Assembly (NCBI GenBank): GCA_035627375.1
Contig: DASPLX010000027.1
Coordinates: 62,001 to 126,000, forward strand
DNA from: DASPLX01 sp035627375
GTDB lineage: Bacteria > Pseudomonadota > Gammaproteobacteria > Burkholderiales > Burkholderiaceae_D
Length of the DNA: 64,000 nucleotides
Direction: 5' to 3'
Below the pieces are notes generated by a model, which saw nothing but the letters and a program-made list of their open reading frames with translations, was not told where the DNA came from and did no database searches. Below, piece by piece: positions 34,913 to 43,130 of the stretch. Position 1 is the first letter of the stretch. The number at the start of each line of letters is the position of its first letter. Both the position numbers and the translations under genes were made by a program.

Positions 34913-36076
34913 ATGGCTCAACGCAGTACCGCTCAACGCCGCCTTGTTTACGCGCTCGCGCTGACCAGCCTCGCTGGATGCAGTTCGCTCAATTCGCTGA
35001 TCGAAGGAGACAAACTCGATTACCGCAGCGCCAGCAAGGCGCCCTCGGTTTCTCTCGAAGTGCCGCCCGATCTCACGCAACTGCAGCGCGACAGCCGGTA
35101 TGCCATTCCCGAGGCGAACAGCGGCACGGCGACCGCCTCCACCTACAACGCCACGTTCGGTTCGCGTGCGCCTGCTGCCGCGACGACGGCCGGCGCCGTG
35201 GCGCCGAACGCGGTCGAGGACATGCGCATCGAGCGCGACGGCAGGCAGCGCTGGCTGGTCGTCAAACGTGCGCCGGAAGCTCTCTGGCCGCAATTGAAAG
35301 ACTTTTGGCAGGACAACGGTTTCCTGATCAATGTCGATTCGCCGCAAACCGGCGTCATGGAAACCGACTGGGCCGAAAACCGGGCCAAGATTCCCGAAGA
35401 TATCATTCGCCGTACGCTCGGCAAGGTATTCGATTCGCTGTATTCGACCGGCGAGCGCGACAAGTTCCGCACGCGCGTCGAACGCGGCCCGAACGGCATG
35501 ACAGAGATCTATATCAGCCATCGCGGCGCCCAGGAAGTGCTCAAGGGGCGTGGCGATCAATCGGAGGGCACCGTGTGGACCACCCGTCCGTCCGATCCCG
35601 AGCTGGAGGCCGAGTTCCTGTCGCGTTTGATGACGCGCCTCGGTTCCGAGGCTACGCGCGCCAAGGCGGTGGTCGCCAGCGCACCGGCGCAGCAAGCCAA
35701 GGCCAAGCTGGTCAAGGGTGGCGGCGGCGCATACGTGGAAGTCGACGAGGCATTCGATCGCGCCTGGCGCCGTGTAGGCCTGGCTCTCGATCGCGTCGGA
35801 TTTACCGTCGAAGACCGCGATCGCGGTCAAGGCATCTATTTCGTCCGCTACGTCGATCAGGATGCCGATGCCCAGGGCAAGGGCGAGAAAGGGTTCTTTT
35901 CGCGGCTGCTGTCGTTCGGCTCGGACGACGACAAGTCCCAGGCGCAGCGTTATCGCATTCTCGTGAAGGGCGTCGGCGCGGCCAGCCAGGTGAGCGTCCA
36001 GAACAATGAAGGCAAGCCGGAAACCTCCCAGACCGGCGAGAAAATCCTGGCACTGCTGAACGACCAACTCAAGTAA
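34913..36076 (+). CDS. bamC: Outer-membrane assembly lipoprotein BamC
   Basis: The product has 387 residues from ATG at 34913. An ATG at 34889 would add eight residues and cannot be excluded. The short signal sequence ends in the lipobox LAGC, with Cys23 as the lipidated residue. The unstructured N-terminal part includes VSLEVPPDLTQLQRDSRYAIP, the conserved BamC segment that lies across BamD. Two helix-grip domains follow (about 95-215 and 265-387). BamC is a non-essential subunit of the beta-barrel assembly machine. Linkage to dapA confirms identity. Confidence 0.92.
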   Translation: MAQRSTAQRRLVYALALTSLAGCSSLNSLIEGDKLDYRSASKAPSVSLEVPPDLTQLQRDSRYAIPEANSGTATASTYNATFGSRAPAAATTAGAVAPNAVEDMRIERDGRQRWLVVKRAPEALWPQLKDFWQDNGFLINVDSPQTGVMETDWAENRAKIPEDIIRRTLGKVFDSLYSTGERDKFRTRVERGPNGMTEIYISHRGAQEVLKGRGDQSEGTVWTTRPSDPELEAEFLSRLMTRLGSEATRAKAVVASAPAQQAKAKLVKGGGGAYVEVDEAFDRAWRRVGLALDRVGFTVEDRDRGQGIYFVRYVDQDADAQGKGEKGFFSRLLSFGSDDDKSQAQRYRILVKGVGAASQVSVQNNEGKPETSQTGEKILALLNDQLK

Positions 36077-36139
36077 TCCGCGAATCCGCGTTAGATAGGG
36101 GGGGGCGCCGGCCGGCGATCCCCCACTCAAGAGTCTTCC

Positions 36140-36916
36140 TTGAAATTTGCAAGCCTCGGCAGCGGCAGTGAGGGCAATGCCCTGTTGATTTCGGCAGCAT
36201 CGGGCGCGACATCCACGACTGTCATGCTCGATTGCGGTTTCGCCGTGCGTGAAACCGAACGCCGCCTTGCCAGGTTCGACGTATCGCCGAAAGATCTCGC
36301 CGGCATCGTCGTCACGCACGAGCACCAGGATCATGTGGGCGGCGTCTTCAAGCTGGCGCGCCGCTATCGGATACCGGTTTGGCTCAGCTACGGCACCTAT
36401 CAGGCCGTTCAGCACGATACGGATGGCGTCGAGGTGCATTTCTGTCGCGACGGCGATCGCATTGCCATCGGCGATCTCGCTTTGCTTCCCTATACGGTTC
36501 CGCACGACGCGCGCGAACCGGTTCAATATGTGGCCACCGACGGCCGGTCGCGACTTGGTGTCCTGACGGATGCCGGACACGCGACCGGGCATCTGATCGC
36601 CGCCTTGGACGGTTGCGACGGTCTACTGCTCGAATGCAATCACGATCGCGAGATGTTGGCGAATTCCGCCTATCCGCCGTCTCTCAAACGTCGCATCGGC
36701 GGCGACTATGGGCATTTGGCCAACGACACGACCGCGCAAATCCTCGCGGCCTTGGATCAGTCGCGCCTGATGACCGTGGTGGGGGCGCATTTGAGCCGTC
36801 AGAACAATACTCCCGAGCTGGCTCGTCAAGCGCTATACGGTGCATTGCAAACGCCCGAGGCGAACGTGATGATCGCTGATCAGGATGCGGGTTTCGATTG
36901 GATCGGCCTGGAATAG
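36140..36916 (+). CDS. MBL-fold metallo-hydrolase (WalJ/YycJ-like)
   Basis: The product has 258 residues starting at TTG (MKFASLGSGSEGNALLI). The start assignment rests on the conserved N-terminal FASLGSGSEGNALLI segment of this family; the Shine-Dalgarno is weak. The metal motif THEHQDHVGG (about 55-64) is HxHxDH-like, and later ligands are in VPHDAREP, LTDAGHAT, LECNHDREML and VGAHLSRQNN. Family members act on nucleic acids or phosphodiesters; the bacillus homologue YycJ/WalJ is implicated in DNA mismatch repair. It closes the dapA-bamC series. Confidence 0.87.
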   Translation: MKFASLGSGSEGNALLISAASGATSTTVMLDCGFAVRETERRLARFDVSPKDLAGIVVTHEHQDHVGGVFKLARRYRIPVWLSYGTYQAVQHDTDGVEVHFCRDGDRIAIGDLALLPYTVPHDAREPVQYVATDGRSRLGVLTDAGHATGHLIAALDGCDGLLLECNHDREMLANSAYPPSLKRRIGGDYGHLANDTTAQILAALDQSRLMTVVGAHLSRQNNTPELARQALYGALQTPEANVMIADQDAGFDWIGLE

Positions 36917-36961
36917 GCCGCAAGGCGGGAAGCGTGCGGGGAGGGAAGCAAGAATAAAAAA

Positions 36962-36981
36962 AGCCGGTCCGAAGACCGGCT
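36962..36981 (-). terminator. Intrinsic terminator of the Ala-rich lipoprotein gene
   Basis: AGCCGGTC (36962-36969) and GACCGGCT (36974-36981) form a perfect 8-bp stem with a CGAA loop. On the minus strand it is followed by seven T residues (AAAAAAA at 36955-36961 of the plus strand). It lies 21 bases beyond the stop codon of the minus-strand lipoprotein gene. Confidence 0.85.
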
Positions 36982-37002
36982 CTCTTGCAATCAACTTGTT
37001 GA

Positions 37003-37278
37003 TTACTTGGAAGCGGATGCGCTAGCAGCAGCCGGAGCCGGAGCGGCCGGGGCAGCAGCAGGAGCGGCAGCAGCGTCAGCAGCCGGAGCCGAAGCGGCCG
37101 GAGCAGCGGCAGCGTCAGCAGCCGGAGCCGAAGCAGCCGGAGCGGCGGCAGCGTCAGCAGCCGGGGCGGCAGCAGCCGGAGCAGCGGTGTCAGCAGCCGG
37201 AGCGGCAGCTTCTTCTTTCTTGCCGCAAGCAGCGAGAGCAACAGCCAACAGGGAAGCGATCAACAGAGTTTTTTTCAT
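37003..37278 (-). CDS. Small Ala/Pro-rich repetitive lipoprotein
   Basis: The product has 91 residues from ATG at 37278, preceded by AAGGAAAATTCA. The signal sequence MKKTLLIASLLAVALAAC ends in a lipobox (LAAC, Cys18). The mature part, GKKEEAAAPAADTAAPAAAA and on, is almost wholly Ala, Pro, Ser and Asp. It contains a repeated unit of about 13 residues (APAADAAAAPAAS) two to three times. No folded domain is expected; it may be a flexible periplasmic spacer anchored in a membrane. Its own terminator and an 18-bp palindrome upstream mark it as a single-gene unit. The function is unknown. Confidence 0.8.
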   Translation of the reverse strand: MKKTLLIASLLAVALAACGKKEEAAAPAADTAAPAAAAPAADAAAAPAASAPAADAAAAPAASAPAADAAAAPAAAPAAPAPAAASASASK

Positions 37279-37318
37279 TGAATTTTCCTTCAAAAAATAA
37301 TCAACAATTATGCGATGA

Positions 37319-37336
37319 ATAATTACCGGTAATTAT
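37319..37336. promoter_or_regulatory. 18-bp perfect palindrome upstream of the lipoprotein gene
   Basis: ATAATTACCGGTAATTAT reads the same on both strands. It lies 40 bases upstream of the lipoprotein start codon (minus strand), in an AT-rich gap of 199 bases between that gene and the ribosomal oxygenase gene. Candidate operator or 5'-UTR stem; the binding protein is unknown. Confidence 0.6.
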
Positions 37337-37477
37337 CGCTCGATAGGTCTTTTTCGTAGATTTGTGCGCCGGATGTTGCAACGCGGAACTACCAAAAATC
37401 CTAACTCGCAATTATAACTACATTTTTTCCATTGTTGCACAATGCGTTTTGCAATTTGTTCTTGGAGTTGTAAGTTT

Positions 37478-38617
37478 TTATTTCGGCTTGTTCACAGATG
37501 CACGTAGATCGAGCCAGCCCTCGTCATACCAGCTATAGAGCGCTTCCTCTATATCTTTCGACGCATCCGCAATTGTCGCTCCGTCAAGCATTCGTTGATC
37601 CGCCAACAGGGCTAGGACGGCCTTGTCAGCGCGTCCGGCGGCGAACGATTCGCCATTGATGAACACGTGTTTGCCGCGATACAGCATTTGCGTTTTTCGG
37701 GACAATGCGACGCCATGCTTTCTGGCGGCTTGTAAAAAACGGTCAAAAGCCAACGGCTTCTCCGGAGCGATGAAGTAGACGTTCGGTTTCGGTTCGGAAA
37801 GATATTCGCCGATGAAAATCGTGACATCGTCCTGAGTGAATCTTACCTTGTCGAGTTCGGCGGCAATGTCCTCGATCACCGCGCCGCCGATTTCGGCCGG
37901 ATGCGCGGTCGGTCTCAAATCCGGATCGGCGTAGCGTCCCGGCAGATCGATCGAGTCGGCCATGAATTGCAGGAAGGCTTCGCCGAGTTCCTGGTAGGAC
38001 GGCGCGCGAAATCCGATGGAGCAGGTCATGCATTCGCCGATGGCGATGCCATCGTGCGCGTAATGCGGCGGCAGGTAGAGCATGTCGCCGGGTTCCAGCA
38101 CGAACTCTTGCTGCGGACGGAAATCGCGCAGGATCTTCAGCGGCATCCCTTCGACCAGCGTCAGATCCTTTTGCGCGCCGATGCGCCAACGCCGCTTGCC
38201 ATGCGCCTGCAGCAGGAAAACATCGTAGGAGTCGAAATGCGGGCCGACGCCGCCGCCGTCGGTTGCGTAACTGATCATCAGGTCATCCAGCCGCGCGTCG
38301 GGAAGAAAACGGAACTGGCGCAGCAACGCTTCCGCGGCATCGTCGTGCAAGTTGACGCCTTGAACGAGCAGGGTCCATTCCTTTTGCGTCTTGGCAGGCA
38401 GCTTCCTGACGGGACCATGCTTGAGTTCCCATTGATCGGTATGCGTGATCAGGCGCGATTCGACATCGTCGCGCGCCGCCATGGCAAACAAAGCGTCACG
38501 ATCGACGGGAGAAGCAAAGGAAGGAATCGCTTGCCGGATCAATAGTGGCTTCTTGTGCCAGTAGTCGCGCAGGAACTGCGCCGGCGTGAGTCCGCCGAGT
38601 AAGGTGTTTTTTTTCAT
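37478..38617 (-). CDS. JmjC-domain ribosomal oxygenase (YcfD/RoxA-like)
   Basis: The product has 379 residues, matching the family. The N-terminal part LTPAQFLRDYWHKKPLLIRQA is the conserved opening of YcfD-type cupins. The iron site is in GPHFDSYDVFLLQAHGKRRW (HxD, about 132-134), and the distal His is likely in YLPPHYAHDGIA. E. coli YcfD hydroxylates Arg81 of ribosomal protein L16 using 2-oxoglutarate and oxygen. The C-terminal winged-helix part is present. It is divergent from slyD, with 90 bases between the start codons. Confidence 0.88.
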   Translation of the reverse strand: MKKNTLLGGLTPAQFLRDYWHKKPLLIRQAIPSFASPVDRDALFAMAARDDVESRLITHTDQWELKHGPVRKLPAKTQKEWTLLVQGVNLHDDAAEALLRQFRFLPDARLDDLMISYATDGGGVGPHFDSYDVFLLQAHGKRRWRIGAQKDLTLVEGMPLKILRDFRPQQEFVLEPGDMLYLPPHYAHDGIAIGECMTCSIGFRAPSYQELGEAFLQFMADSIDLPGRYADPDLRPTAHPAEIGGAVIEDIAAELDKVRFTQDDVTIFIGEYLSEPKPNVYFIAPEKPLAFDRFLQAARKHGVALSRKTQMLYRGKHVFINGESFAAGRADKAVLALLADQRMLDGATIADASKDIEEALYSWYDEGWLDLRASVNKPK

Positions 38618-38672
38618 CGCGTCATTATACGAGGCTATGCCGCGCGTGCCCGATAGGACGAGGACAGGCGCG

Positions 38673-38678
38673 TATAAT
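38673..38678 (+). promoter_or_regulatory. -10 box for slyD
   Basis: A perfect TATAAT lies 29 bases before the slyD start codon, with AAAGG as Shine-Dalgarno in between. The -35 region is not convincing. Confidence 0.5.
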
Positions 38679-38707
38679 TGGTGTCTTGTTCATTGAAAGG
38701 ATTCGCC

Positions 38708-39253
38708 ATGAAGATTGCCAAAAATACCGTTGTGTCGGTGCACTACAAGATGTCGGATGCGCAAGGCAATCTGATCGAGGAAAGTCGTGAGCCGATGGTG
38801 TATCTCCATGGCGGCTACGACGATACGCTGCCGAAGATCGAAGAGGCGCTCGACGGCAAGGACGTCGGTTACGAGACCTTGATCCAGGTCGAGCCGGACG
38901 AGGCGTTCGGTGAATACGATGCCAGCCTGGTCAAGATCGAAGCGCGCGAGCACTTGCCTTCGCCGGTCGAAGTCGGCATGCAGTTCGAGGGCACGCCGGA
39001 CGATCCCGACCAAGAGAGCGTGATTTTCACCGTCACGGAAATCGCCGACGACAAGGTGGTCTTGGACGGCAATCATCCGCTAGCCGGTTTGGCGCTGCGC
39101 TTCCAGTTGAACGTGGCCGAAGTGCGTGCGGCAAGCGACGAAGAGATCGCGCATGGCCATGTCCATGGGCCGGATGGGCATCACCATCATCATGGCGACG
39201 ATGATCTTGATGACGAGGAAGGCGATCAATTCCGCAGCGTTCCCTTGCAGTAA
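38708..39253 (+). CDS. slyD: FKBP-type peptidyl-prolyl isomerase SlyD
   Basis: The product has 181 residues from ATG at 38708. The FKBP core is split by the insert-in-flap chaperone domain, as in SlyD: MKIAKNTVVSVHYKMSDAQG, MVYLHGGYDDTLPKIEEALDGKDVG, then VEPDEAFGEYDASLVK and VVLDGNHPLAGLALRFQLNV. The C-terminal tail has a metal-binding His-rich run (HGHVHGPDGHHHHHGDDD). SlyD assists folding and delivers nickel in some bacteria. Confidence 0.94.
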   Translation: MKIAKNTVVSVHYKMSDAQGNLIEESREPMVYLHGGYDDTLPKIEEALDGKDVGYETLIQVEPDEAFGEYDASLVKIEAREHLPSPVEVGMQFEGTPDDPDQESVIFTVTEIADDKVVLDGNHPLAGLALRFQLNVAEVRAASDEEIAHGHVHGPDGHHHHHGDDDLDDEEGDQFRSVPLQ

Positions 39254-39286
39254 GAATAGCCATTCTGGCGGGACGCTTGCAAAAGA

Positions 39287-39314
39287 AAGGCCGCGCGCAT
39301 GCGCGGCCTTTTAC
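39287..39314. terminator. Bidirectional terminator between slyD and the minus-strand secreted-protein gene
   Basis: AAGGCCGCGC (39287-39296) and GCGCGGCCTT (39301-39310) form a perfect 10-bp stem with a GCAT loop, followed by TTAC on the plus strand and AAAAG upstream for the minus strand. It lies between convergent genes and can serve both. Confidence 0.85.
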
Positions 39315-39324
39315 TTTGGGGCAG

Positions 39325-40278
39325 TTAGCGGACGGCCCGCGCCTCGTCAACGTCGTTGTGGAGGCCGAACAACTCCGGCGTGCCCGGCGCCACATTGATC
39401 TTGGCCCACTTGGCGGCGACTTCCAGGTTGCCTAGATTGCCGCGCCAGGCGATAGCCGCCGGACGCGGGGGGGTGTTGGCTGGCGCTCCATGCACGACCA
39501 GCACCTTGCCCTTGAACCTGCCGGCCAATTCGCGCAGCAGCTTGCGGGTTTCGGCGAAACCGTCGCGTTTCGCAGTCAAATCGAAACGCTGCAGGAATCC
39601 TGGTTCCGCCAGAGGATCGCCGTCGCAGAACAGCACGAGGCCCTCGAGTTTCTTGCGCCTCGCGAAAAGAAAGAGGCGTCGCAACCAATCGCGATTCGCG
39701 ATCAGGCGATCTTCGAACTCGCTGTTTCGCCCGGCTTCTGCAAGATAGTGATTGTTGTTCGCGGGTAGGTTGATCGTCGCGAACATGATGGTGCCGATTT
39801 CCCAGCGCGCATTTTCCGAATACGCCCGGAATTTCGTGGTGGCGGATTCCCGCACCAGCGGGACCCGGCTTCCGCCGAGGGAAAATTCATCGGTAAAGAA
39901 TAGTTCGCGGATGCGATTCAGTCGTTCGATCGCCGCCGGCCGGCCGTGACGGTTGCGGCATTCGGCCCAGTCGGTGGCCGACAGCGAGACGATCAAGCCG
40001 TTCTTCGCGCTGTCGAGCAAGGATTTGCGATGCTGATAGAGTGCGTCGCTGCAAGGCTCGGTTTTGCTCTTGATGCCGTTCGCAACCACGAAAGCGAGAT
40101 TGTCGGCATCGGTTTCCATGATCGCTTCGCGCAGCCCGGATTCGTCCGGCGCGACGAGGAAAGGATGGGCAATGACGCCGAAACTGAACTCGCCCGTCTG
40201 CGCCGCCGCGTGCGGCATCGATAGCAGCGCGCAGAAGGCAAACAGCATGCCGATTTTCCGGGCGAGAAGCCGTTTCAT
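39325..40278 (-). CDS. Secreted conserved hypothetical protein in operon with mutS
   Basis: The product has 317 residues with a signal peptide (MKRLLARKIGMLFAFCALLSMPHAAA, then Q). It is therefore exported. The blocks FSFGVIAHPF, FVVANGIKS, LVSLSATDWAEC, FATINLPANNNHY, EFEDRLIANRDWLRRLF and LVVHGAPAN resemble a family of exported, metallophosphoesterase-like proteins. However, typical calcineurin-type metal motifs (GDxxD, GNHD, GHxH) are not visible, so any catalytic role is doubtful. Its start overlaps the mutS stop by four bases (ATGA). The function is unknown. Co-expression with a repair gene looks positional rather than functional. Confidence 0.75.
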   Translation of the reverse strand: MKRLLARKIGMLFAFCALLSMPHAAAQTGEFSFGVIAHPFLVAPDESGLREAIMETDADNLAFVVANGIKSKTEPCSDALYQHRKSLLDSAKNGLIVSLSATDWAECRNRHGRPAAIERLNRIRELFFTDEFSLGGSRVPLVRESATTKFRAYSENARWEIGTIMFATINLPANNNHYLAEAGRNSEFEDRLIANRDWLRRLFLFARRKKLEGLVLFCDGDPLAEPGFLQRFDLTAKRDGFAETRKLLRELAGRFKGKVLVVHGAPANTPPRPAAIAWRGNLGNLEVAAKWAKINVAPGTPELFGLHNDVDEARAVR

Positions 40279-42917
40279 CGGGGTGCCAGCTGCTTCAGTC
40301 GATACAGCGCATCGAGCGCCTCGCGCGGCGACAGTGCATCCGGATCGATGCCGGCGAGCGCATCGCTAAGCGCCATCGCGGACGCGAATTCGGCCGATTC
40401 GTGAGGCGCGGGTTCGGATTCCTCGACGGGGACCGCACTCGCGAACAGGTCGTACTGCGGCGTCGTCTGCACCGAATGCGCCTCGAGCGCGGCGAGATGC
40501 TTGCGCGCCGCCCGGATCACCGCGGCCGGCACGCCGGCCAGTTGCGCGACCTGCAGTCCGTAGCTTTGCGATGCCGGTCCCGGCTGGACAGCGTGCAGGA
40601 ACACAATGCTGTCCTTGTGCTCGACGGCCGACAAATGAACGTTGGCCGCTGTCGGATGCGTTTCGGGCAATTGCGTCAGTTCGAAGTAATGCGTCGCGAA
40701 CAGCGTGAAGCTCTTGGTGTTCTCGATCAGGTGGCGGGCGATCGCCCACGCCAGGGCAAGGCCGTCGAAGGTCGACGTGCCGCGGCCCACTTCATCCATC
40801 AGCACCAGGGAGTTCGCGGTCGCGCCGTTGAGGATGGCCGCCGATTCGGTCATTTCCACCATGAAGGTGGAGCGCCCTCCGGCCAGGTCGTCCGCCGCGC
40901 CGATACGGGTGAAAATGCGGTCGATCGGGCCGATCACGGCGCTGGTCGCGGGAACGAAACTGCCGACGTATGCGAGCAGCGTGATCAAGGCGACCTGCCG
41001 CATGAAGGTCGACTTGCCGCCCATGTTGGGGCCCGTGATCAGCAGGAGCTTGCGCTCAGCGGTGAGCGAGCAATCGTTGGGGATGAATTTCTCGATCGTA
41101 TTCTCGACCACGGGATGGCGGCCCTGTTCGATGACGATGGCCGGTTCGGAGACCAGCTGCGGCGCGCACCAGTTGTTGCGCATCGCATGCTCGGCCAGGG
41201 CGGACAGCGTATCGAGTTCCGCCATGGCGTGGGCAATGCGTTGCAGCGTGCCGATGTGCGGCGCCAAGTCGTCGAGCAGCCGTTCGTACAGGAATTTCTC
41301 GCGCGAGAGGGCGCGTTCCTGCGCGGACAAGGCCTTGTCCTCGAACGCCTTCAATTCGGGCGTGATGTAACGCTCGGCGTTCTTGAGCGTCTGGCGGCGG
41401 CGATAGTCGTCCGGCACCTTGTCGGTCTGCCCGTGCGTGACTTCGATGTAGAAGCCATGCACCTTGTTGTACTCGACGCGCAGGTTGCCGATGCCGGTGC
41501 GGGCGCGTTCGCGCGCTTCGAGGTCGACCAGGAACTGGCCGGCATTCTCCGACAGCCCGCGCAGTTCATCGAGTTCGGCGTCGTAGCCGCGCGCGATGAC
41601 GCCGCCGTCGCGCACCATCGCCGCCGGCTCCAGCGCGATCGCCCGTTCCAGCAGATCGAGGCAGTCCGCGGGCGTCGCGAGGCCGGCCAGGATGTCGTTC
41701 AGCAGCGGAGCATCCGCATCCTTGGCGCACATCGCGACATAGTTGCGCAGCGACGGCAATTGCTGCAGGCCGCCGCGCAGTCCGGCCAGGTCGCGCGGAC
41801 GCGCGGATTGCAGGGCCACGCGCGTCGTGATGCGTTCGATGTCGGGCACGGCGGCGAACGTGGCCGCGAGGCCCGAGCAGGCGTCGGCGCGCATCAGGGC
41901 ATTGATCGCGGCATGGCGGGCCTGCGCAACCGCCTGGTCGCGGCGCGGATGATGCAGCCAGTGGCGCAGCAGGCGCGAGCCCATCGCGGTCCGGCAGCGG
42001 TCGAGCGTCGAGAACAGCGTCGGGCCGGGCGCGGCGCCTTCCTGATTGCGCAACGTCTCGGTCAATTCGAGATTGCGGCGCGTCGCGGCGTCGAGCCCGA
42101 TGAATTCGTTTTCGGTTTCCACCGTCAGCGTGCGGACATGCTGCAAACCCTTGGCTTGCGTCGATTGGGCATAGCGCAGCAAGGCACCTGCGGCGCCGAA
42201 GGCGGCGCCCAGGCCGTCGGCGCCGAAGCCGGCCAGCGTGGCCACCGCCAGCTGTTCGCGCAGCGCCTTCTCTCCATGTTCGATTTCGAAATGCCAGTCC
42301 GGCACGCGCGTCGCCTTGCCGTTGAGCGGACCGGCGAGCCCGCCGTCGCTGCCGTCCGCGATCAGGACTTCCGCCGGCGCGATGCGTTCGAGCTCTTGGC
42401 GCAGGCGCGCTTCGAGCGTCTTGGCGTCGCCGGCGAACTCCATCAAGCGCAATGCGCCGCTTGCCATCGACAGCCAGGCCAGGCCGACGGTCGCACCCTT
42501 GCGCTGCGCCGTCTGGCACAGCGCGAGCAACGGGCGTTCGGATTTCTCGGGCAGCAGGTCGGAATCGGTCAGAGTGCCGGGAGTGACGATGCGCTGCACC
42601 TTGCGTTCGACCGGCCCCTTGCTGGTGGCCGGATCGCCGATCTGTTCGCAGATGGCGACCGATTCGCCGAACTTGATCAGCTTGGCGAGATACTGTTCGA
42701 CGGAATGGAAGGGCACGCCCGCCATCTTTACCGGCGAGCCGTTCGAGGCGCCGCGCTGGGTGAGCGTGATGCCCAGCAGGCGCGCCGCCTTTTCCGCATC
42801 GTCGTAAAACAACTCGTAGAAATCGCCCATGCGATAGAACACGAGCGTGTTGGGATGTTCGGCCTTGATGCGCAGGTACTGCTGCATCATGGGGGTGTGT
42901 TTCTCGAGCTGCGTCAT
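40275..42917 (-). CDS. mutS: DNA mismatch repair protein MutS
   Basis: The product has 880 residues from ATG at 42917 (MTQLEKHTPMMQQYLRIKAEHP). An in-frame ATG at 42989 would add 24 residues but is not supported by a Shine-Dalgarno. Domain I carries the mismatch-sensing FYRMGDFYELF motif (about 31-41). The ATPase domain has GPNMGGKSTFMRQ, DEVGRGTSTFDG and ATHYFELT. The C-terminal HTH region includes LAGVPAAVIRAA. It recognises mismatches and recruits MutL. It is divergent from dnaB. Confidence 0.97.
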   Translation of the reverse strand: MTQLEKHTPMMQQYLRIKAEHPNTLVFYRMGDFYELFYDDAEKAARLLGITLTQRGASNGSPVKMAGVPFHSVEQYLAKLIKFGESVAICEQIGDPATSKGPVERKVQRIVTPGTLTDSDLLPEKSERPLLALCQTAQRKGATVGLAWLSMASGALRLMEFAGDAKTLEARLRQELERIAPAEVLIADGSDGGLAGPLNGKATRVPDWHFEIEHGEKALREQLAVATLAGFGADGLGAAFGAAGALLRYAQSTQAKGLQHVRTLTVETENEFIGLDAATRRNLELTETLRNQEGAAPGPTLFSTLDRCRTAMGSRLLRHWLHHPRRDQAVAQARHAAINALMRADACSGLAATFAAVPDIERITTRVALQSARPRDLAGLRGGLQQLPSLRNYVAMCAKDADAPLLNDILAGLATPADCLDLLERAIALEPAAMVRDGGVIARGYDAELDELRGLSENAGQFLVDLEARERARTGIGNLRVEYNKVHGFYIEVTHGQTDKVPDDYRRRQTLKNAERYITPELKAFEDKALSAQERALSREKFLYERLLDDLAPHIGTLQRIAHAMAELDTLSALAEHAMRNNWCAPQLVSEPAIVIEQGRHPVVENTIEKFIPNDCSLTAERKLLLITGPNMGGKSTFMRQVALITLLAYVGSFVPATSAVIGPIDRIFTRIGAADDLAGGRSTFMVEMTESAAILNGATANSLVLMDEVGRGTSTFDGLALAWAIARHLIENTKSFTLFATHYFELTQLPETHPTAANVHLSAVEHKDSIVFLHAVQPGPASQSYGLQVAQLAGVPAAVIRAARKHLAALEAHSVQTTPQYDLFASAVPVEESEPAPHESAEFASAMALSDALAGIDPDALSPREALDALYRLKQLAPR

Positions 42918-43116
42918 GAGGTTGGAAGCGTGTGGTGCGTCGTCAAATCCGCCATTATATTTCGTCGGCCTTTCCATCATCGAAAACATGGCGGCGAGCG
43001 GCGGATGTCAAGGCGATTTTGAAATGGAAAGCGGTTTTGGATTGACGATTTTGCAATGTTGTTTCCGGCCCATGGAATATTCGCAATGCTTTGATTTCTA
43101 GGGAGAAGGTAGCGGT

Positions 43117-43122
43117 TATAAT
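43117..43122 (+). promoter_or_regulatory. -10 box almost touching the dnaB start codon
   Basis: A perfect TATAAT ends eight bases before the dnaB ATG at 43131. Transcription would start at about 43129-43131, giving a leaderless or near-leaderless mRNA. The only purine-rich Shine-Dalgarno-like sequence (GGGAGAAGG, 43101-43109) lies upstream of the -10 box and would not be in the transcript. TTGATT at 43091-43096 is a possible -35, but at 20 bases the spacer is long. Confidence 0.5.
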
Positions 43123-43130
43123 GCGCGCCT

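Noticed and set aside
36097..36124. GC-rich palindromic run (GGGGGG CGCCGGCCGGCG ATCCCCC) between bamC and the MBL gene
   Set aside because: It could form a hairpin but has no T-run, and both flanking genes are in the same series; not enough for a terminator call.
37007..37300. 97-codon plus-strand frame opposite the Ala-rich lipoprotein gene
   Set aside because: The GCAGC/GCTGC-type repeats are open in several frames. Only the minus strand has a signal sequence, lipobox, Shine-Dalgarno and terminator.
40401..43022. 873-codon open frame on the plus strand opposite mutS
   Set aside because: Composition is that of a GC-rich shadow frame; mutS motifs are intact on the minus strand.
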